Shown one piece after another: positions 8,234 through 17,124 of a DNA stretch of 64,000 nt; positions within the stretch are counted from its first letter, which is position 1, and each line of letters opens with the position of its first letter. The DNA is from Pontibacterium sp049599735 (GTDB taxonomy: Bacteria; Pseudomonadota; Gammaproteobacteria; Pseudomonadales; Balneatricaceae), in contig JBMYOX010000004.1 of NCBI GenBank assembly GCA_049599735.1, positions 1 to 64,000 of the forward strand, read 5' to 3'. A program made the translations under genes and the position numbers. Below the pieces are notes generated by a model. That model worked only from the letters and a program-made list of their open reading frames with translations, did not search any database and was not told where the DNA came from.

Positions 8234-8821
8234 GTGGACGCAAGCAGTACAGTATGGATCATCGCCGTCATCGCCCTGGTTACAGGTGCTTTAATTGGTT
8301 ATCTGTCAGGCCGCGCCGGTGGCAATAGCAGCAAAGAACAGGAACTCAATAAGCAGCTTGATGAAACCCAGCGTGAACTGGCCGACTACAAGGAAAAAGT
8401 CACCACACACTTTGCAGAAACCGCCGATCTGGTCAGTGGATTAACCGAAAGTTACCGGGCCGTGCACCAGCACCTGGCTAAAAGTTCTGTTGAACTGTGC
8501 GACAGCGAACAGGTATCGCGCTCTCTTGAAGCCGCCATCCAGCCCCGCCTGGTCAATAACAACGAGACTGGCGCTGAGGAAACCGGTGAAGAAAAAGCTG
8601 AAAATCCGGTTGAAGAAAAGCAGACCCAAAATGCTGACCAGGATAAATCTATGGCAGCCCCTCTGGATTACGCACCTAAAAAACCAGATGAAGAAGGCAC
8701 TCTGTCTGAAACTTTTGGTTTAAAAGAAGGTGAAGAAGCTGTACAAGAAGCGCCTAAAGACCCCGCCGATTTTGCAGAGCCGAAAGATTCAAAAACAGAT
8801 GAAGCGAGCAAACCTGCCTGA
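8234..8821 (+). CDS. zapG: ZapG/YhcB family (DUF1043) inner-membrane cell-envelope protein
   Basis: YhcB/ZapG is a bitopic inner-membrane protein linked to cell division and envelope growth. One N-terminal membrane segment (VWIIAVIALVTGALIGYLSG) is followed by a coiled coil and the conserved 'HFAETADLVSGLTESYRAVHQHLA'. I take the GTG at 8234 because AAAGGAG (8222-8228) is then five bases away; the GTG at 8228 overlaps that site. At 195 residues it is longer than the about 130-residue E. coli protein. The extra C-terminal 70 residues are a low-complexity Glu/Lys/Pro-rich acidic tail. Confidence 0.85.
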   Translation: MDASSTVWIIAVIALVTGALIGYLSGRAGGNSSKEQELNKQLDETQRELADYKEKVTTHFAETADLVSGLTESYRAVHQHLAKSSVELCDSEQVSRSLEAAIQPRLVNNNETGAEETGEEKAENPVEEKQTQNADQDKSMAAPLDYAPKKPDEEGTLSETFGLKEGEEAVQEAPKDPADFAEPKDSKTDEASKPA

Positions 8822-8836
8822 GCTCTTTTTCTGTTA

Positions 8837-8870
8837 CCTAAAAAAACCGGCCAGCGCCGGTTTTTTTAGG
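8837..8870. terminator. Bidirectional terminator between zapG and the Nif3-like gene
   Basis: A perfect 15-base inverted repeat (8837-8851 with 8856-8870) surrounds a four-base loop. The outer part is A7/T7, so it gives a U-tract on both strands for the two convergent genes. Confidence 0.92.
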
Positions 8871-8879
8871 TCTCTCCGG

Positions 8880-9641
8880 TCACACCGGATTATCTTCATC
8901 CACAAAGCGGTGTTCCACGCCAAATTGCTCTGCGATTTCCTGACCCAGAGCCTGCACCCCGTAACGCTCTGTAGCATGATGACCCGCTGCAATATAGTGA
9001 ATCGCGTTTTCCCGCGCACTATGTACAGTCGGCTCCGAGATTTCACCGGAAATATACGCATCTAGTCCCAACACAATAGCCCGATCAATATAACCCTGAG
9101 CACCGCCGGTACATAACCCGATACGTTGTATCTGATGATTTCCACCCGAGATAACCAACGGTTCACGCCCCAGTGCCATATCAATACGCTCGGCAAGCTG
9201 TGTCAATGTTAGTGGCACATCAAAACATCCCACCAAACCCATACTGTCCGGATTATCCGGCTCCAGCCCACCCGTCACTTCAAGCCCCAGCTTGTGCGCC
9301 AGACGCACGTTATTACCCAGTTCAGGGTGAGCATCCAGCGGCAGATGATAAGCTATAAGATTAATATCATGGGTCAGCAGTGTTTTCAGGCGACGTTGTT
9401 TCATACCCTTAATACAAGGGTCTTCACCTTTCCAGAAGTAACCATGATGCACCAGCACGGCATCAGCACCCCAGGCCACGGCCTCATCCAGCAGCGCCTG
9501 AGAAGCGGTCACACCCGTCATAATACGCCTGATCTCATCCGTTCCCTCAACCTGCAATCCGTTGGGCGCATAGTCCCGAAATTTTGCAGGTATCAGCCGC
9601 TGGTCAATATAATTAATAAGTTCTTCTCTATTTACCGGCAT
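8880..9641 (-). CDS. Nif3-like dinuclear metal centre hexameric protein (YbgI family)
   Basis: A conserved cytosolic protein of unclear activity. Family members form hexameric rings with a two-metal site; GTP cyclohydrolase-like and metal-chaperone roles have been proposed. The sequence has 'FRDYAPNGLQVEG' near residues 22-34, the metal-binding 'VLVHHGYFW' and 'LIAYHLPLDAH', and the C-terminal 'YIAAGHHATERYG' with further metal ligands. The start is set at the ATG at 9641, with AAGG seven bases upstream; an in-frame extension to 9704 would overlap the divergent protease gene and does not match the family. The product has 253 residues. Confidence 0.9.
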   Translation of the reverse strand: MPVNREELINYIDQRLIPAKFRDYAPNGLQVEGTDEIRRIMTGVTASQALLDEAVAWGADAVLVHHGYFWKGEDPCIKGMKQRRLKTLLTHDINLIAYHLPLDAHPELGNNVRLAHKLGLEVTGGLEPDNPDSMGLVGCFDVPLTLTQLAERIDMALGREPLVISGGNHQIQRIGLCTGGAQGYIDRAIVLGLDAYISGEISEPTVHSARENAIHYIAAGHHATERYGVQALGQEIAEQFGVEHRFVDEDNPV

Positions 9642-9721
9642 AATAACCTTAATCAGATTCACATCAATATTGTTCTCTACGTATAATTCCAGTGTCTTGT
9701 TCAACGATCAACCTGGATATT

Positions 9722-10879
9722 ATGCGCAAATTCAGCTTTTTACTCTGGCCTACCTTCACCGGCATTCTGATAGCAATTCTATTGCTTAAGTTTTTCCCGA
9801 CAATTTTTGCCCCTCAGATTACCAAAGTAGAGCTTCGGGAAGCTCCTCAGCCCCTGGTTAGCGGGCAAGCGCGTGGTCCCGTCTCTTATGCGGAAACAGT
9901 TAATATTGCAGCCCCTGCCGTGGTCAATATTTACACCAGCACTTTGGCAAAGCAAAAAACACCATTGCAGGGTGAACCTTTCTACCAGAATTATTTTGAT
10001 AAGCCCAGCGTCCCCCAGCAGGAGCGCCTGGCCTCCAGCCTGGGTTCCGGTGTTATCCTCAGTCCTCAGGGTTATATCGCCACTAACTATCATGTAATCA
10101 AAGGTGCCAACAGCATTGTGGTTGCCCTTAAGGACGGGCGTGAGGCAATGGCCGCAATCGTGGGCAACGATCCTGAAACAGATCTGGCGGTGCTTAAGAT
10201 TAATATGAAGCAGCTGCCCAGCATTGCGCTGACCGATTCCGACCGATTACAGGTTGGGGATGTTGTGCTGGCCATCGGCAACCCTTTTGGGGTAGGTCAG
10301 ACGGTGACTATGGGCATTATCAGCGCTACCGGCCGCAACAGCCTGGGCTTAAATACCTACGAGAACTTTATTCAGACTGATGCCGCCATTAATCCCGGCA
10401 ATTCGGGCGGTGCATTGATAGATGCCCTTGGCAATCTGGTGGGTATCAATACGGTTATCTATAGCAAATCAGGAGGCTCTCAGGGCATTGGCTTTGCTAT
10501 CCCGTCCAACCTGACCAAACAAGTGACCCGGGATTTAATCCAGTATGGCCGGGTAATTCGTGGCTGGCTGGGTATCGAAGTACAGGCATTAACCCCCGAA
10601 CTGGCTGAGTCCTTCGGGCTTGAGAATACCAGAGGCCTGGTGATCGCAGGTATTTTTCATAACAGCCCTGCCCGGCTGGCAGGCCTTGAGCCCGGCGATA
10701 TTATCGTAGCGATCAATGAACAACCCATCTACAACCGCCGGGATGCAATGGACAGAATTGCCCGGTTTAAGCCCGATGAACAGGTCAGAATTGGTGTTGT
10801 ACGGAATGGCAAACGTCTTACGTTGCCTGTTAATATCATAGAACGTCCGCTCAACCCCGGTGCTGAAGCAGATCCGTAA
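9722..10879 (+). CDS. degS: Membrane-anchored periplasmic serine protease, DegS/AlgW type
   Basis: A stress-sensing protease of the HtrA family. DegS and AlgW cut the anti-sigma factor RseA/MucA when misfolded outer-membrane proteins bind the PDZ domain. The 385 residues begin with an N-terminal membrane anchor (residues 12-29). The trypsin-like domain has His124 (NYHVI), Asp154 (TDLAV) and Ser228 (GNSGG), and one PDZ domain follows from about 270. One PDZ domain and an uncleaved anchor separate it from DegP/MucD. It is divergent from the Nif3-like gene with an 80-base gap. Confidence 0.9.
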   Translation: MRKFSFLLWPTFTGILIAILLLKFFPTIFAPQITKVELREAPQPLVSGQARGPVSYAETVNIAAPAVVNIYTSTLAKQKTPLQGEPFYQNYFDKPSVPQQERLASSLGSGVILSPQGYIATNYHVIKGANSIVVALKDGREAMAAIVGNDPETDLAVLKINMKQLPSIALTDSDRLQVGDVVLAIGNPFGVGQTVTMGIISATGRNSLGLNTYENFIQTDAAINPGNSGGALIDALGNLVGINTVIYSKSGGSQGIGFAIPSNLTKQVTRDLIQYGRVIRGWLGIEVQALTPELAESFGLENTRGLVIAGIFHNSPARLAGLEPGDIIVAINEQPIYNRRDAMDRIARFKPDEQVRIGVVRNGKRLTLPVNIIERPLNPGAEADP

Positions 10880-10932
10880 AAACAGGTCACCGGACAAACC
10901 TGCTCAAACCCTTATGCGAGGAAAATAATGCT

Positions 10933-11157
10933 ATGAGCCAACAAGGCAGTGCCGGCAATGTTCTGGCAGCACTCTGTAATGTTTTTATCCCGGGCCTGGG
11001 CCATCTGCTGCAAGGCAGACTGCTCGCTGCCTTCTTTTTCTTTATCAGTACTGCCGCCGGGTACGCACTCTATTTTCTGGTATTTCCGGCCATTATTGCG
11101 GCAATTATCCACCTGATCAGCATTATCAGTGCAGCACGCTATAACCCGGAAACATAG
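10933..11157 (+). CDS. Small two-helix membrane protein, unknown function
   Basis: A 74-residue protein with two hydrophobic stretches (about residues 9-23 and 31-65) and a 'PGLGHLLQGR' turn. That turn resembles the GxGxxYxGR-type motif of small TM2-like membrane proteins. It begins 53 bases after degS on the same strand, with a GAGG ribosome site 11 bases before the ATG, and may be co-transcribed. I do not recognise a defined family and no function can be assigned. Confidence 0.6.
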   Translation: MSQQGSAGNVLAALCNVFIPGLGHLLQGRLLAAFFFFISTAAGYALYFLVFPAIIAAIIHLISIISAARYNPET

Positions 11158-11262
11158 AAACTGCATGACATAAAAACGGCTTAAACCCGTATACCGGTTC
11201 AGGCGACCACCAAATGCGGCGCTTTGTTAAAAAGTGCTTTATCCGGGATTAAAACCATCTGA

Positions 11263-13155
11263 TCAAGGCACCTGAGAATAATTTTGACTATCGCTGGCCA
11301 GCAGGTCTGGTTGAGATTTATCCTGTGAATACATCCATTTAAACCGATCAATTTTATCCCCGGTATGATGCAAACCCTCAACAAAAGCCGGACGAATGCT
11401 CTGATAATACAACCTTGCTTCAATCTGCAAAGCATCAGCGGGCAACGCACCCCAGTCCAGTTCATAGTGAATAGTATCGGTACCGCTACCCTCCCCTGAG
11501 CCGTCATTATTAAAGTCGCTGTCATTAAGCGCCTCTCCGACAACGGCCACTTCAGGATTAAACCGGGCACCACTTTGTCTGAAGCCAACCGGTGGAATAC
11601 GGTTATCTTTAAGGTAGGCATTGGCATAAAGCAATACATAAGTGACCTGCTGGTTTACATCACCCATTACAGACTCATACACCGCCACTTCATGGCTTTC
11701 CCTGATCACATCAAGATGTTTTCCATAACAACGTGCCGCATTATAGGCAGTCGTTTTTTCAACCGCTGTACAGCTATCACTACCCTGAGTCTCATCAAAA
11801 ATCAGATGTCCGTCCGCATCCGGTGTACCTGACTCAAAAAGCACCTGCCCCGCTGCATTTTTAACGATTAAATTCAGCCAAACCCGGCGGCTTGGATAGC
11901 TGGTAGGCAATTTATGGCCACTTTTATTCAGAACAGTGACATCAATATCCAACGAGTTATTCGCCAACACCACACTGTCGATAGATACCTCTGCACCCAA
12001 CTGACGCATAAACTGCAAATTTTGAATGATCTGATCATCAAATCCCTGCTCAGTGGTCGACTCCACAATACCCAGTTCGGTACGGTAGTTTTTTAACAGC
12101 GTCAGCAGGTAATTATTATTTCCCAGGAAGAGGTGTTGTGAGTATTCACTACGCTCAGGCCAGTTAAGATTAGAGGAACCATTACCCCTTACCGCCAGCT
12201 GCGTCTGATAACCTGCAATCGTTGGCATATGACAATCCTGACATTGCTGATCATCACCGTCCCCCTCATTAAAGCTGCTGTTCAGCCATTCTGTATAAGG
12301 TGCCTGCTCAACAAACTCAGTGCCTGTAAACTGTCCTGTGTTTACATCTACTGCCGATGTTTTCAGGTTATGACAAACACTACACAAATCTGAGTCTCTA
12401 ATATGGGCAGCACCGGCCACGGTATATTGTGTATTGCTCATCATCGGACCGGTGACCGGATCACTATAAGGCCCAAAAATTGTCAGGGCGCTGTCATCGA
12501 CCACAAAGCCACCCGAGAACACAGTCCCCAGGTTAGCGGCATCAACCTGATGACATAAAGTGCAGCTCACCCCTTCCCTCGCCATCATTTCTTCATGGGC
12601 CTGATCCAGACCATAACAGCCGCCCGATAAAGAACAGTCTTCAACGGATAAATTCAGACCGGTATTATGGGCATAGTTACGCGCCATCGGCGAATGACAG
12701 GTCAGACACTTATCTTCGATTGTGCCAGCTTCTGAAGGAAATTCTTTAGTTTCATCCTGAATTACGGCCTGAAAATAAGGATCATCAAAGGCATGGGCCA
12801 TTGCCGAATGTTTCCAGCCCGTATAAGGACTGATATCCGCACCTTCAGCTTCTTTGGGATAACGTAAAATACCCGAGCTATCCGTTGCAGCCCGGTGACA
12901 CCTTGCGCAGGTTGCCGCATCCGTAAAAGCCCCTTCTATTCCCCAGTGTATGTCAAACTCATCTAAATCCGACCAGGTAATAACCACCGGCGGTATATTG
13001 CCATCGTCAGGTGGCGGAGCGGGCTCTGTATCAGCAGGAGGTGAAAGCGGCTTTGCCGGGGAAGCAGTCTCATCGGAACCCCCACATCCGCCCAACCCTA
13101 ACGTCAGTATAAAAAACAGAAAACACAACCGGGAGACAAACCTAAAGCGTGACAT
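11263..13155 (-). CDS. Five-heme c-type cytochrome lipoprotein
   Basis: A 630-residue predicted lipoprotein (lipobox LGGC, Cys24) with a Pro/Ser/Asp-rich linker and five CXXCH heme sites: CARCH at 83, CLTCH at 150, CTLCH at 198, CSVCH at 258 and CQDCH at 305. The C-terminal half (about 320-630) has no heme site and looks beta-rich. The fold of the heme part recalls the cytochrome c554/NrfA-like multiheme group, but I cannot name a subfamily. It would carry electrons at the outer membrane or periplasm. Rhombosortase and a GlyGly-CTERM protein lie upstream on the same strand, suggesting a joint surface function. No terminal reductase is present. Confidence 0.85.
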   Translation of the reverse strand: MSRFRFVSRLCFLFFILTLGLGGCGGSDETASPAKPLSPPADTEPAPPPDDGNIPPVVITWSDLDEFDIHWGIEGAFTDAATCARCHRAATDSSGILRYPKEAEGADISPYTGWKHSAMAHAFDDPYFQAVIQDETKEFPSEAGTIEDKCLTCHSPMARNYAHNTGLNLSVEDCSLSGGCYGLDQAHEEMMAREGVSCTLCHQVDAANLGTVFSGGFVVDDSALTIFGPYSDPVTGPMMSNTQYTVAGAAHIRDSDLCSVCHNLKTSAVDVNTGQFTGTEFVEQAPYTEWLNSSFNEGDGDDQQCQDCHMPTIAGYQTQLAVRGNGSSNLNWPERSEYSQHLFLGNNNYLLTLLKNYRTELGIVESTTEQGFDDQIIQNLQFMRQLGAEVSIDSVVLANNSLDIDVTVLNKSGHKLPTSYPSRRVWLNLIVKNAAGQVLFESGTPDADGHLIFDETQGSDSCTAVEKTTAYNAARCYGKHLDVIRESHEVAVYESVMGDVNQQVTYVLLYANAYLKDNRIPPVGFRQSGARFNPEVAVVGEALNDSDFNNDGSGEGSGTDTIHYELDWGALPADALQIEARLYYQSIRPAFVEGLHHTGDKIDRFKWMYSQDKSQPDLLASDSQNYSQVP

Positions 13156-13270
13156 GAAACACCCCCAATAACTTTAAACGCGACCTCTGAATTCAGCATA
13201 GACCCGTAAAAGCATGGCTATGCTGATACTACTCACATTTAAAAAATAAGGGCTTACTACCTGATATCCG

Positions 13271-13282
13271 ACAAAATTTTGT
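13271..13282. repeat. 12-base palindrome upstream of the multiheme cytochrome gene
   Basis: ACAAAATTTTGT is a perfect palindrome 116 bases before the cytochrome start, in the 234-base gap after the rhombosortase gene. It could be a regulator site, but palindromes this short and AT-rich also arise by chance. Confidence 0.3.
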
Positions 13283-13389
13283 GGCTGCCTTTATTTGGCT
13301 GGCCACGGAGTTAAAAACGATGGTTGTACAATTTAAAACCTGAACCCGCCTGAACGTTGGGCCCGGAACCTGTCACCAGGGCCGATATC

Positions 13390-13986
13390 TCACTTAGTCC
13401 GGGTAATAACCGGCAAGACAGATCGCTTAAACTGAATCAGCAACACTATTAATATACCCCCCAGCAGGCCGTACAGATGTGCTTCCTCAATTACATCTGC
13501 ACTGATAAGCGACTGACTGACACGGCTGGCGCCGATAGTTATCTCATATAGCACTTTAATCAACAGGCCCGCGATTAATAATACGTTTAACCCGCGCCCC
13601 AACCGTCTATCCAGATAAAATGCCATAAGCATTAGGCCATGTATCACCCCGGACAGACCCACATACCAGTCGTAACCGGTAAAAAACAACAGTCCCAGTG
13701 ATGTGCTCAGACTACAGATGAGTAAGGCCAGCAGCCACTGACCTGGCCTGAGCACCGGATAAAAAAGGAACCAGATCAGACTCAGCGCGGTTATATTCAT
13801 CAGGGCATGGACTGTATTGGTATGTACAAAATGTGCGCTGATCAGGCGATACCACTCACCCGCCAACACAGACTCCCGCTCAAAACGCAGGATTTCCCTG
13901 CCCGCATCCCCCATCAATAAAACACACAGGGTTAATAATACGAACAGTAATAAGGGCATGTGCGGATAGACATAGTGTTTGAGCAA
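13390..13986 (-). CDS. rrtA: Rhombosortase (rhomboid-family intramembrane serine protease)
   Basis: Rhombosortases are rhomboid relatives that cleave the C-terminal GlyGly-CTERM tail of exported proteins, allowing surface attachment. The 198-residue protein has six hydrophobic helices. It carries the rhomboid signatures 'HFVHTNTVHALMN' (residues about 51-63), the catalytic serine in 'GLSGVIHG' (about 111-118) and the catalytic histidine in 'EEAHLYGLLGG' (about 168-178). A likely substrate with a GlyGly-CTERM tail is encoded directly upstream on the same strand, with a terminator between them. The small size and the adjacent substrate favour rhombosortase over a generic GlpG-type rhomboid. Confidence 0.88.
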   Translation of the reverse strand: MLKHYVYPHMPLLLFVLLTLCVLLMGDAGREILRFERESVLAGEWYRLISAHFVHTNTVHALMNITALSLIWFLFYPVLRPGQWLLALLICSLSTSLGLLFFTGYDWYVGLSGVIHGLMLMAFYLDRRLGRGLNVLLIAGLLIKVLYEITIGASRVSQSLISADVIEEAHLYGLLGGILIVLLIQFKRSVLPVITRTK

Positions 13987-14087
13987 AACGGAGACCCTGT
14001 TCTGTCAGAGGTTTAAGTCTGTCTGCCACCCCGTAGCATTGCAATATTTAATGGCTATCTATTGACCGGCAGCAATTGTAAAGAACA

Positions 14088-14115
14088 GATAAAAAAAGAC
14101 CCCCGAAGGGGTCTT
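14088..14115 (-). terminator. Terminator after the GlyGly-CTERM protein gene
   Basis: On the minus strand, AAGACCCC pairs with GGGGTCTT around a TTCG tetraloop and is followed by a run of seven U. It ends the transcript of the GlyGly-CTERM gene before rrtA. Confidence 0.93.
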
Positions 14116-14148
14116 AATAACAACATTCTTATAAGTATTTATTTTGTC

Positions 14149-16416
14149 TCAGCGACGCTGACGACGGCGAACTACAAATCCCAGAAGGGTCAGCACCATC
14201 AGCATTACAGGTGTCAGGCTACCACCACCGCCACTTGAGTCGCTTGTAGCAGCCGCTGCAGTAGCAACTTCTGGCGCAGGCTCTACCGGAACAACCTCAT
14301 CAGCAACTTCGATAACGTCCATTGCCAGGAAGTGACCATTTTTACCCGCCAGCTCATCACTGCTATTCCAGACTGCAAATACTTTATCCAGAGAAGGTGT
14401 CATTCGAATCTGAGATTCGAACTCTTCCGCTGCAGTACCAGCCAGCACAATGGGTTTTTCATAAGTAGCACCGGCATCTGTAGAGCGGGTAATGAACAGA
14501 TCCAGCTCAGCACCTGAACCTAAGTGTTCATAGGTATTTTCAACCAGACCACCGGCTACGATAAAGCCTTTTCCGTTAGAGCATTCTGAAGGATCGGTTG
14601 TATCAACAGCCTCAGGATCACCACTTGGACAAGCCAGCGGGCCGTTACCCGGAGTTTTTACGATACGAGGCTCTTTCACATCAATCTGAGTCACTGATGT
14701 ATACTGCGTATTCTCTTCAACAAATTTCTGTATCAGAGCAGACGTCATATCAAGCCCTGCCCCCCAGGTTGCACCACCGTCAAGCGAACGGCGAATCCAG
14801 AAGTTGTAATGCTCCTGATCAGTCGCACGGGCCAGTACACCGTCCGGGGTATAGCTATAGCCCAGCACGATAGTGTCACCGCGTATATAACCACGGTGTG
14901 CCCTTGCATCTTCAATGGAGTTATCATCACTGTCGGCAGTCAGGTCACCACCATTAGGCGTATCATGACTCAGGTTCAGTGCCGCTGTGTTCAGGAAAGC
15001 ACCGCTTGCAGGGTCATCATCGCCGCGAATCAGACAACCATCCATCGTATCAGCAGTTGGCAGACTCAAAGCGGGTGAAAAAGTACTGAGATCCATAACA
15101 TCCGTTGCATAGCGGCCAACAATATCGGAGGGTCCACCCTGATCGTATTCGCCCTGTTTCCAGAAGATAAACAGCTTAGTACCACTTGGCCCTGCTATAC
15201 CCTGAGGCATAAAGCGCACACGACGGGCATTTTGCTCTGGTTTGCTCAGGATACAACCTGCGCTCTCAGGCAAAAGTGGGTTAGGTGGCAGATCCGCTGA
15301 GGTGCAGTCAACACCTGCCGGTATACTATCCTGAGTAGGCAAGTCAGGCAGGCAGGCACCGGCGACTGTACTTGGAGGTGCCGCAAACGGGAAGCTGTGA
15401 TAGCGAACGTATTTACCGACATCCACACCTTCACTGCCCTTAGTTTCCTCATAAGCCACAATAACAGTACCGCCCATCACCCCCAGGTTGGCGCGCGAAG
15501 CTCCTTCCTGACCAGACTGGATTTCGTTACCGGTATTACGTTTGTCTTCCATTTTTGTCCAGTTGTTAGTCAAACGCACAGGTTCAGAAAAAGTACCTGC
15601 AGCAAAGTCAGCAGCGGGTAAGTAGCTGTACCAAATATCAGTACCATGAGAAACCGTTGCACCGGATGCACCATCCCCCGGACCTTCTGCCTGACCCAGC
15701 CCCAGCCCTGCGGGGTCTTCCTGCCAGGTCACAGCCCAGAATTTAGAACCACCCCTGTTAACATCCTGCTTGGCATCACGCGCACCATCAGACAAACGCT
15801 CAGCCGCACCCCAGGTTGTACCCCCGTCCATTGAACGGGCGATATACGTACAGCTAAAGGGAATTTCACGCATATCCCGCTCAACATAAGCAACAGAGCT
15901 TTGTTTAGTGGCATCACAGAGTTTGTCCACCCAGCTCACTGCAACTATATTGGCCGAGTTAAAAATATTAGGTTTGTCTGAGTCACCATAGAATGCACTG
16001 GCTTCAGTGCCTTCACCCCGCCACTGGGTATCCATGGAACTGAAAGCCGCAGTGTTTGACAGGTTAACCGTGGCAGACCAGGTTACACCATCGTCATCAG
16101 AGTAACGCATAAAGATATCACGCGCGGCCCGCTCAGCCTGCGCTTTTACGTCATAAACCGCATGCCCATCCGGAAATGTTTCATCCCCCCAGCTATCAGA
16201 AAAAACACTGATCAGACGCCCGTGTGTCGGAGCACTGTTGCTCAGGCGAACCAGTTTGGTTTTAGAGGTACTGTTCAAATCCGGTGATTGTTCACCGGAA
16301 CCATCAGACAATACAATTGGCAAATCTATGGGTGATAACTGCGTTGCCGCTAAGGACACCGATGCTGCAAACATCGCCGTACTTAAAAGCAAACTTCCTT
16401 TAGTTAAATATCGCAT
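14149..16416 (-). CDS. Large exported Asp-box protein with GlyGly-CTERM sorting tail (choice-of-anchor O type)
   Basis: A 755-residue exported protein with an N-terminal signal peptide (cleavage near SLAATQ). The mature region carries sialidase-type Asp boxes 'SDDDGVTWS' (about 107), 'SMDGGTTWG' (about 195), 'SLDGGATWG' (about 550) and 'STDAGATYE' (about 660), which suggest a beta-propeller. Eight cysteines fit extracellular disulfides. The C-terminus is a GGGG motif, a hydrophobic helix and RRRQRR, the GlyGly-CTERM signal cut by rhombosortase. It resembles what is called 'choice-of-anchor O', from memory. ATG 16416 has GAGGA upstream; GTG 16419 is the alternative. Ligand or activity is unknown. 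Confidence 0.85.
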   Translation of the reverse strand: MRYLTKGSLLLSTAMFAASVSLAATQLSPIDLPIVLSDGSGEQSPDLNSTSKTKLVRLSNSAPTHGRLISVFSDSWGDETFPDGHAVYDVKAQAERAARDIFMRYSDDDGVTWSATVNLSNTAAFSSMDTQWRGEGTEASAFYGDSDKPNIFNSANIVAVSWVDKLCDATKQSSVAYVERDMREIPFSCTYIARSMDGGTTWGAAERLSDGARDAKQDVNRGGSKFWAVTWQEDPAGLGLGQAEGPGDGASGATVSHGTDIWYSYLPAADFAAGTFSEPVRLTNNWTKMEDKRNTGNEIQSGQEGASRANLGVMGGTVIVAYEETKGSEGVDVGKYVRYHSFPFAAPPSTVAGACLPDLPTQDSIPAGVDCTSADLPPNPLLPESAGCILSKPEQNARRVRFMPQGIAGPSGTKLFIFWKQGEYDQGGPSDIVGRYATDVMDLSTFSPALSLPTADTMDGCLIRGDDDPASGAFLNTAALNLSHDTPNGGDLTADSDDNSIEDARAHRGYIRGDTIVLGYSYTPDGVLARATDQEHYNFWIRRSLDGGATWGAGLDMTSALIQKFVEENTQYTSVTQIDVKEPRIVKTPGNGPLACPSGDPEAVDTTDPSECSNGKGFIVAGGLVENTYEHLGSGAELDLFITRSTDAGATYEKPIVLAGTAAEEFESQIRMTPSLDKVFAVWNSSDELAGKNGHFLAMDVIEVADEVVPVEPAPEVATAAAATSDSSGGGGSLTPVMLMVLTLLGFVVRRRQRR

Positions 16417-17070
16417 CACACTATCCTCGTTGATTGGTGATCATGCAATTCCATTGATGCATCTTTTAAAAACACGACAAAAGGTACTTTAAATCCCTTT
16501 AAACAATGACCATCAGTTCAGCACAAGACCCTTAAACAAAAGATTCTGCGCTTTTATATACATTAAACAGATGATTAAAAATTAGTTTATTCAGCTAAAA
16601 GTCATTATCACTAAACTGACAAATACTTAGCACTTTCTTGCAAAAAAATAACAAAGAACAAAAATAACAAGAAGAAACAACAAGATAGAGAACATGATTT
16701 TTAGTGATCATTCAAAACAAGGAATCAGAAATTTTTTCATACAAAAAACAAGTTTCTGTACTACGGATGATCAGCTAAAGATGCCGCACTGCAACACTTA
16801 ATAGGAAGTCAGCATTTTATTTCAAACAAGCTCAGGATATAAGGCATGACTATCATGAGAAGCAGCCAGTACATTTCAAGTAATAAAAACACATAAAACA
16901 GGTATTAGTCAGCAGGCCAACCAGGTTCCATTTAATATTAATAAACATAAAGACTAATAATTACTTATTAAGCAATAAAACCATTTGACTTATATTATAG
17001 AAATCTAATATTAATAACGCAAACTTACAAAATATTTATATTTAAAATATTAAAACAAAAAACGGGCATT
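16417..17070. other. Long AT-rich non-coding stretch
   Basis: About 650 bases without a credible gene between the GlyGly-CTERM gene and the hisD terminator. It is visibly richer in A and T than its surroundings, with A-runs and scattered AATATT-type words, most extreme at 16930-17060. It must contain the promoter of the GlyGly-CTERM gene near its low-coordinate end. I see no tRNA, no strong hairpin besides the hisD terminator, and no repeat array. Confidence 0.6.
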
Positions 17071-17092
17071 AAAAAACGGGCCTTAGCCCGTT
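17071..17092 (-). terminator. Terminator after hisD
   Basis: On the minus strand AACGGGC pairs with GCCCGTT around a TAAG loop and is followed by a U-run. A second copy of the GCCCGTTTTTT half lies just beyond, at 17056-17067. Confidence 0.85.
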
Positions 17093-17124
17093 ATTTTAAA
17101 TATCAAAAAAACACCCATTTTACC

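Noticed and set aside
8837..8870. Long perfect inverted repeat as a possible mobile-element end
   Set aside because: The A7/T7 flanks, short loop and position between convergent genes explain it fully as a bidirectional terminator.
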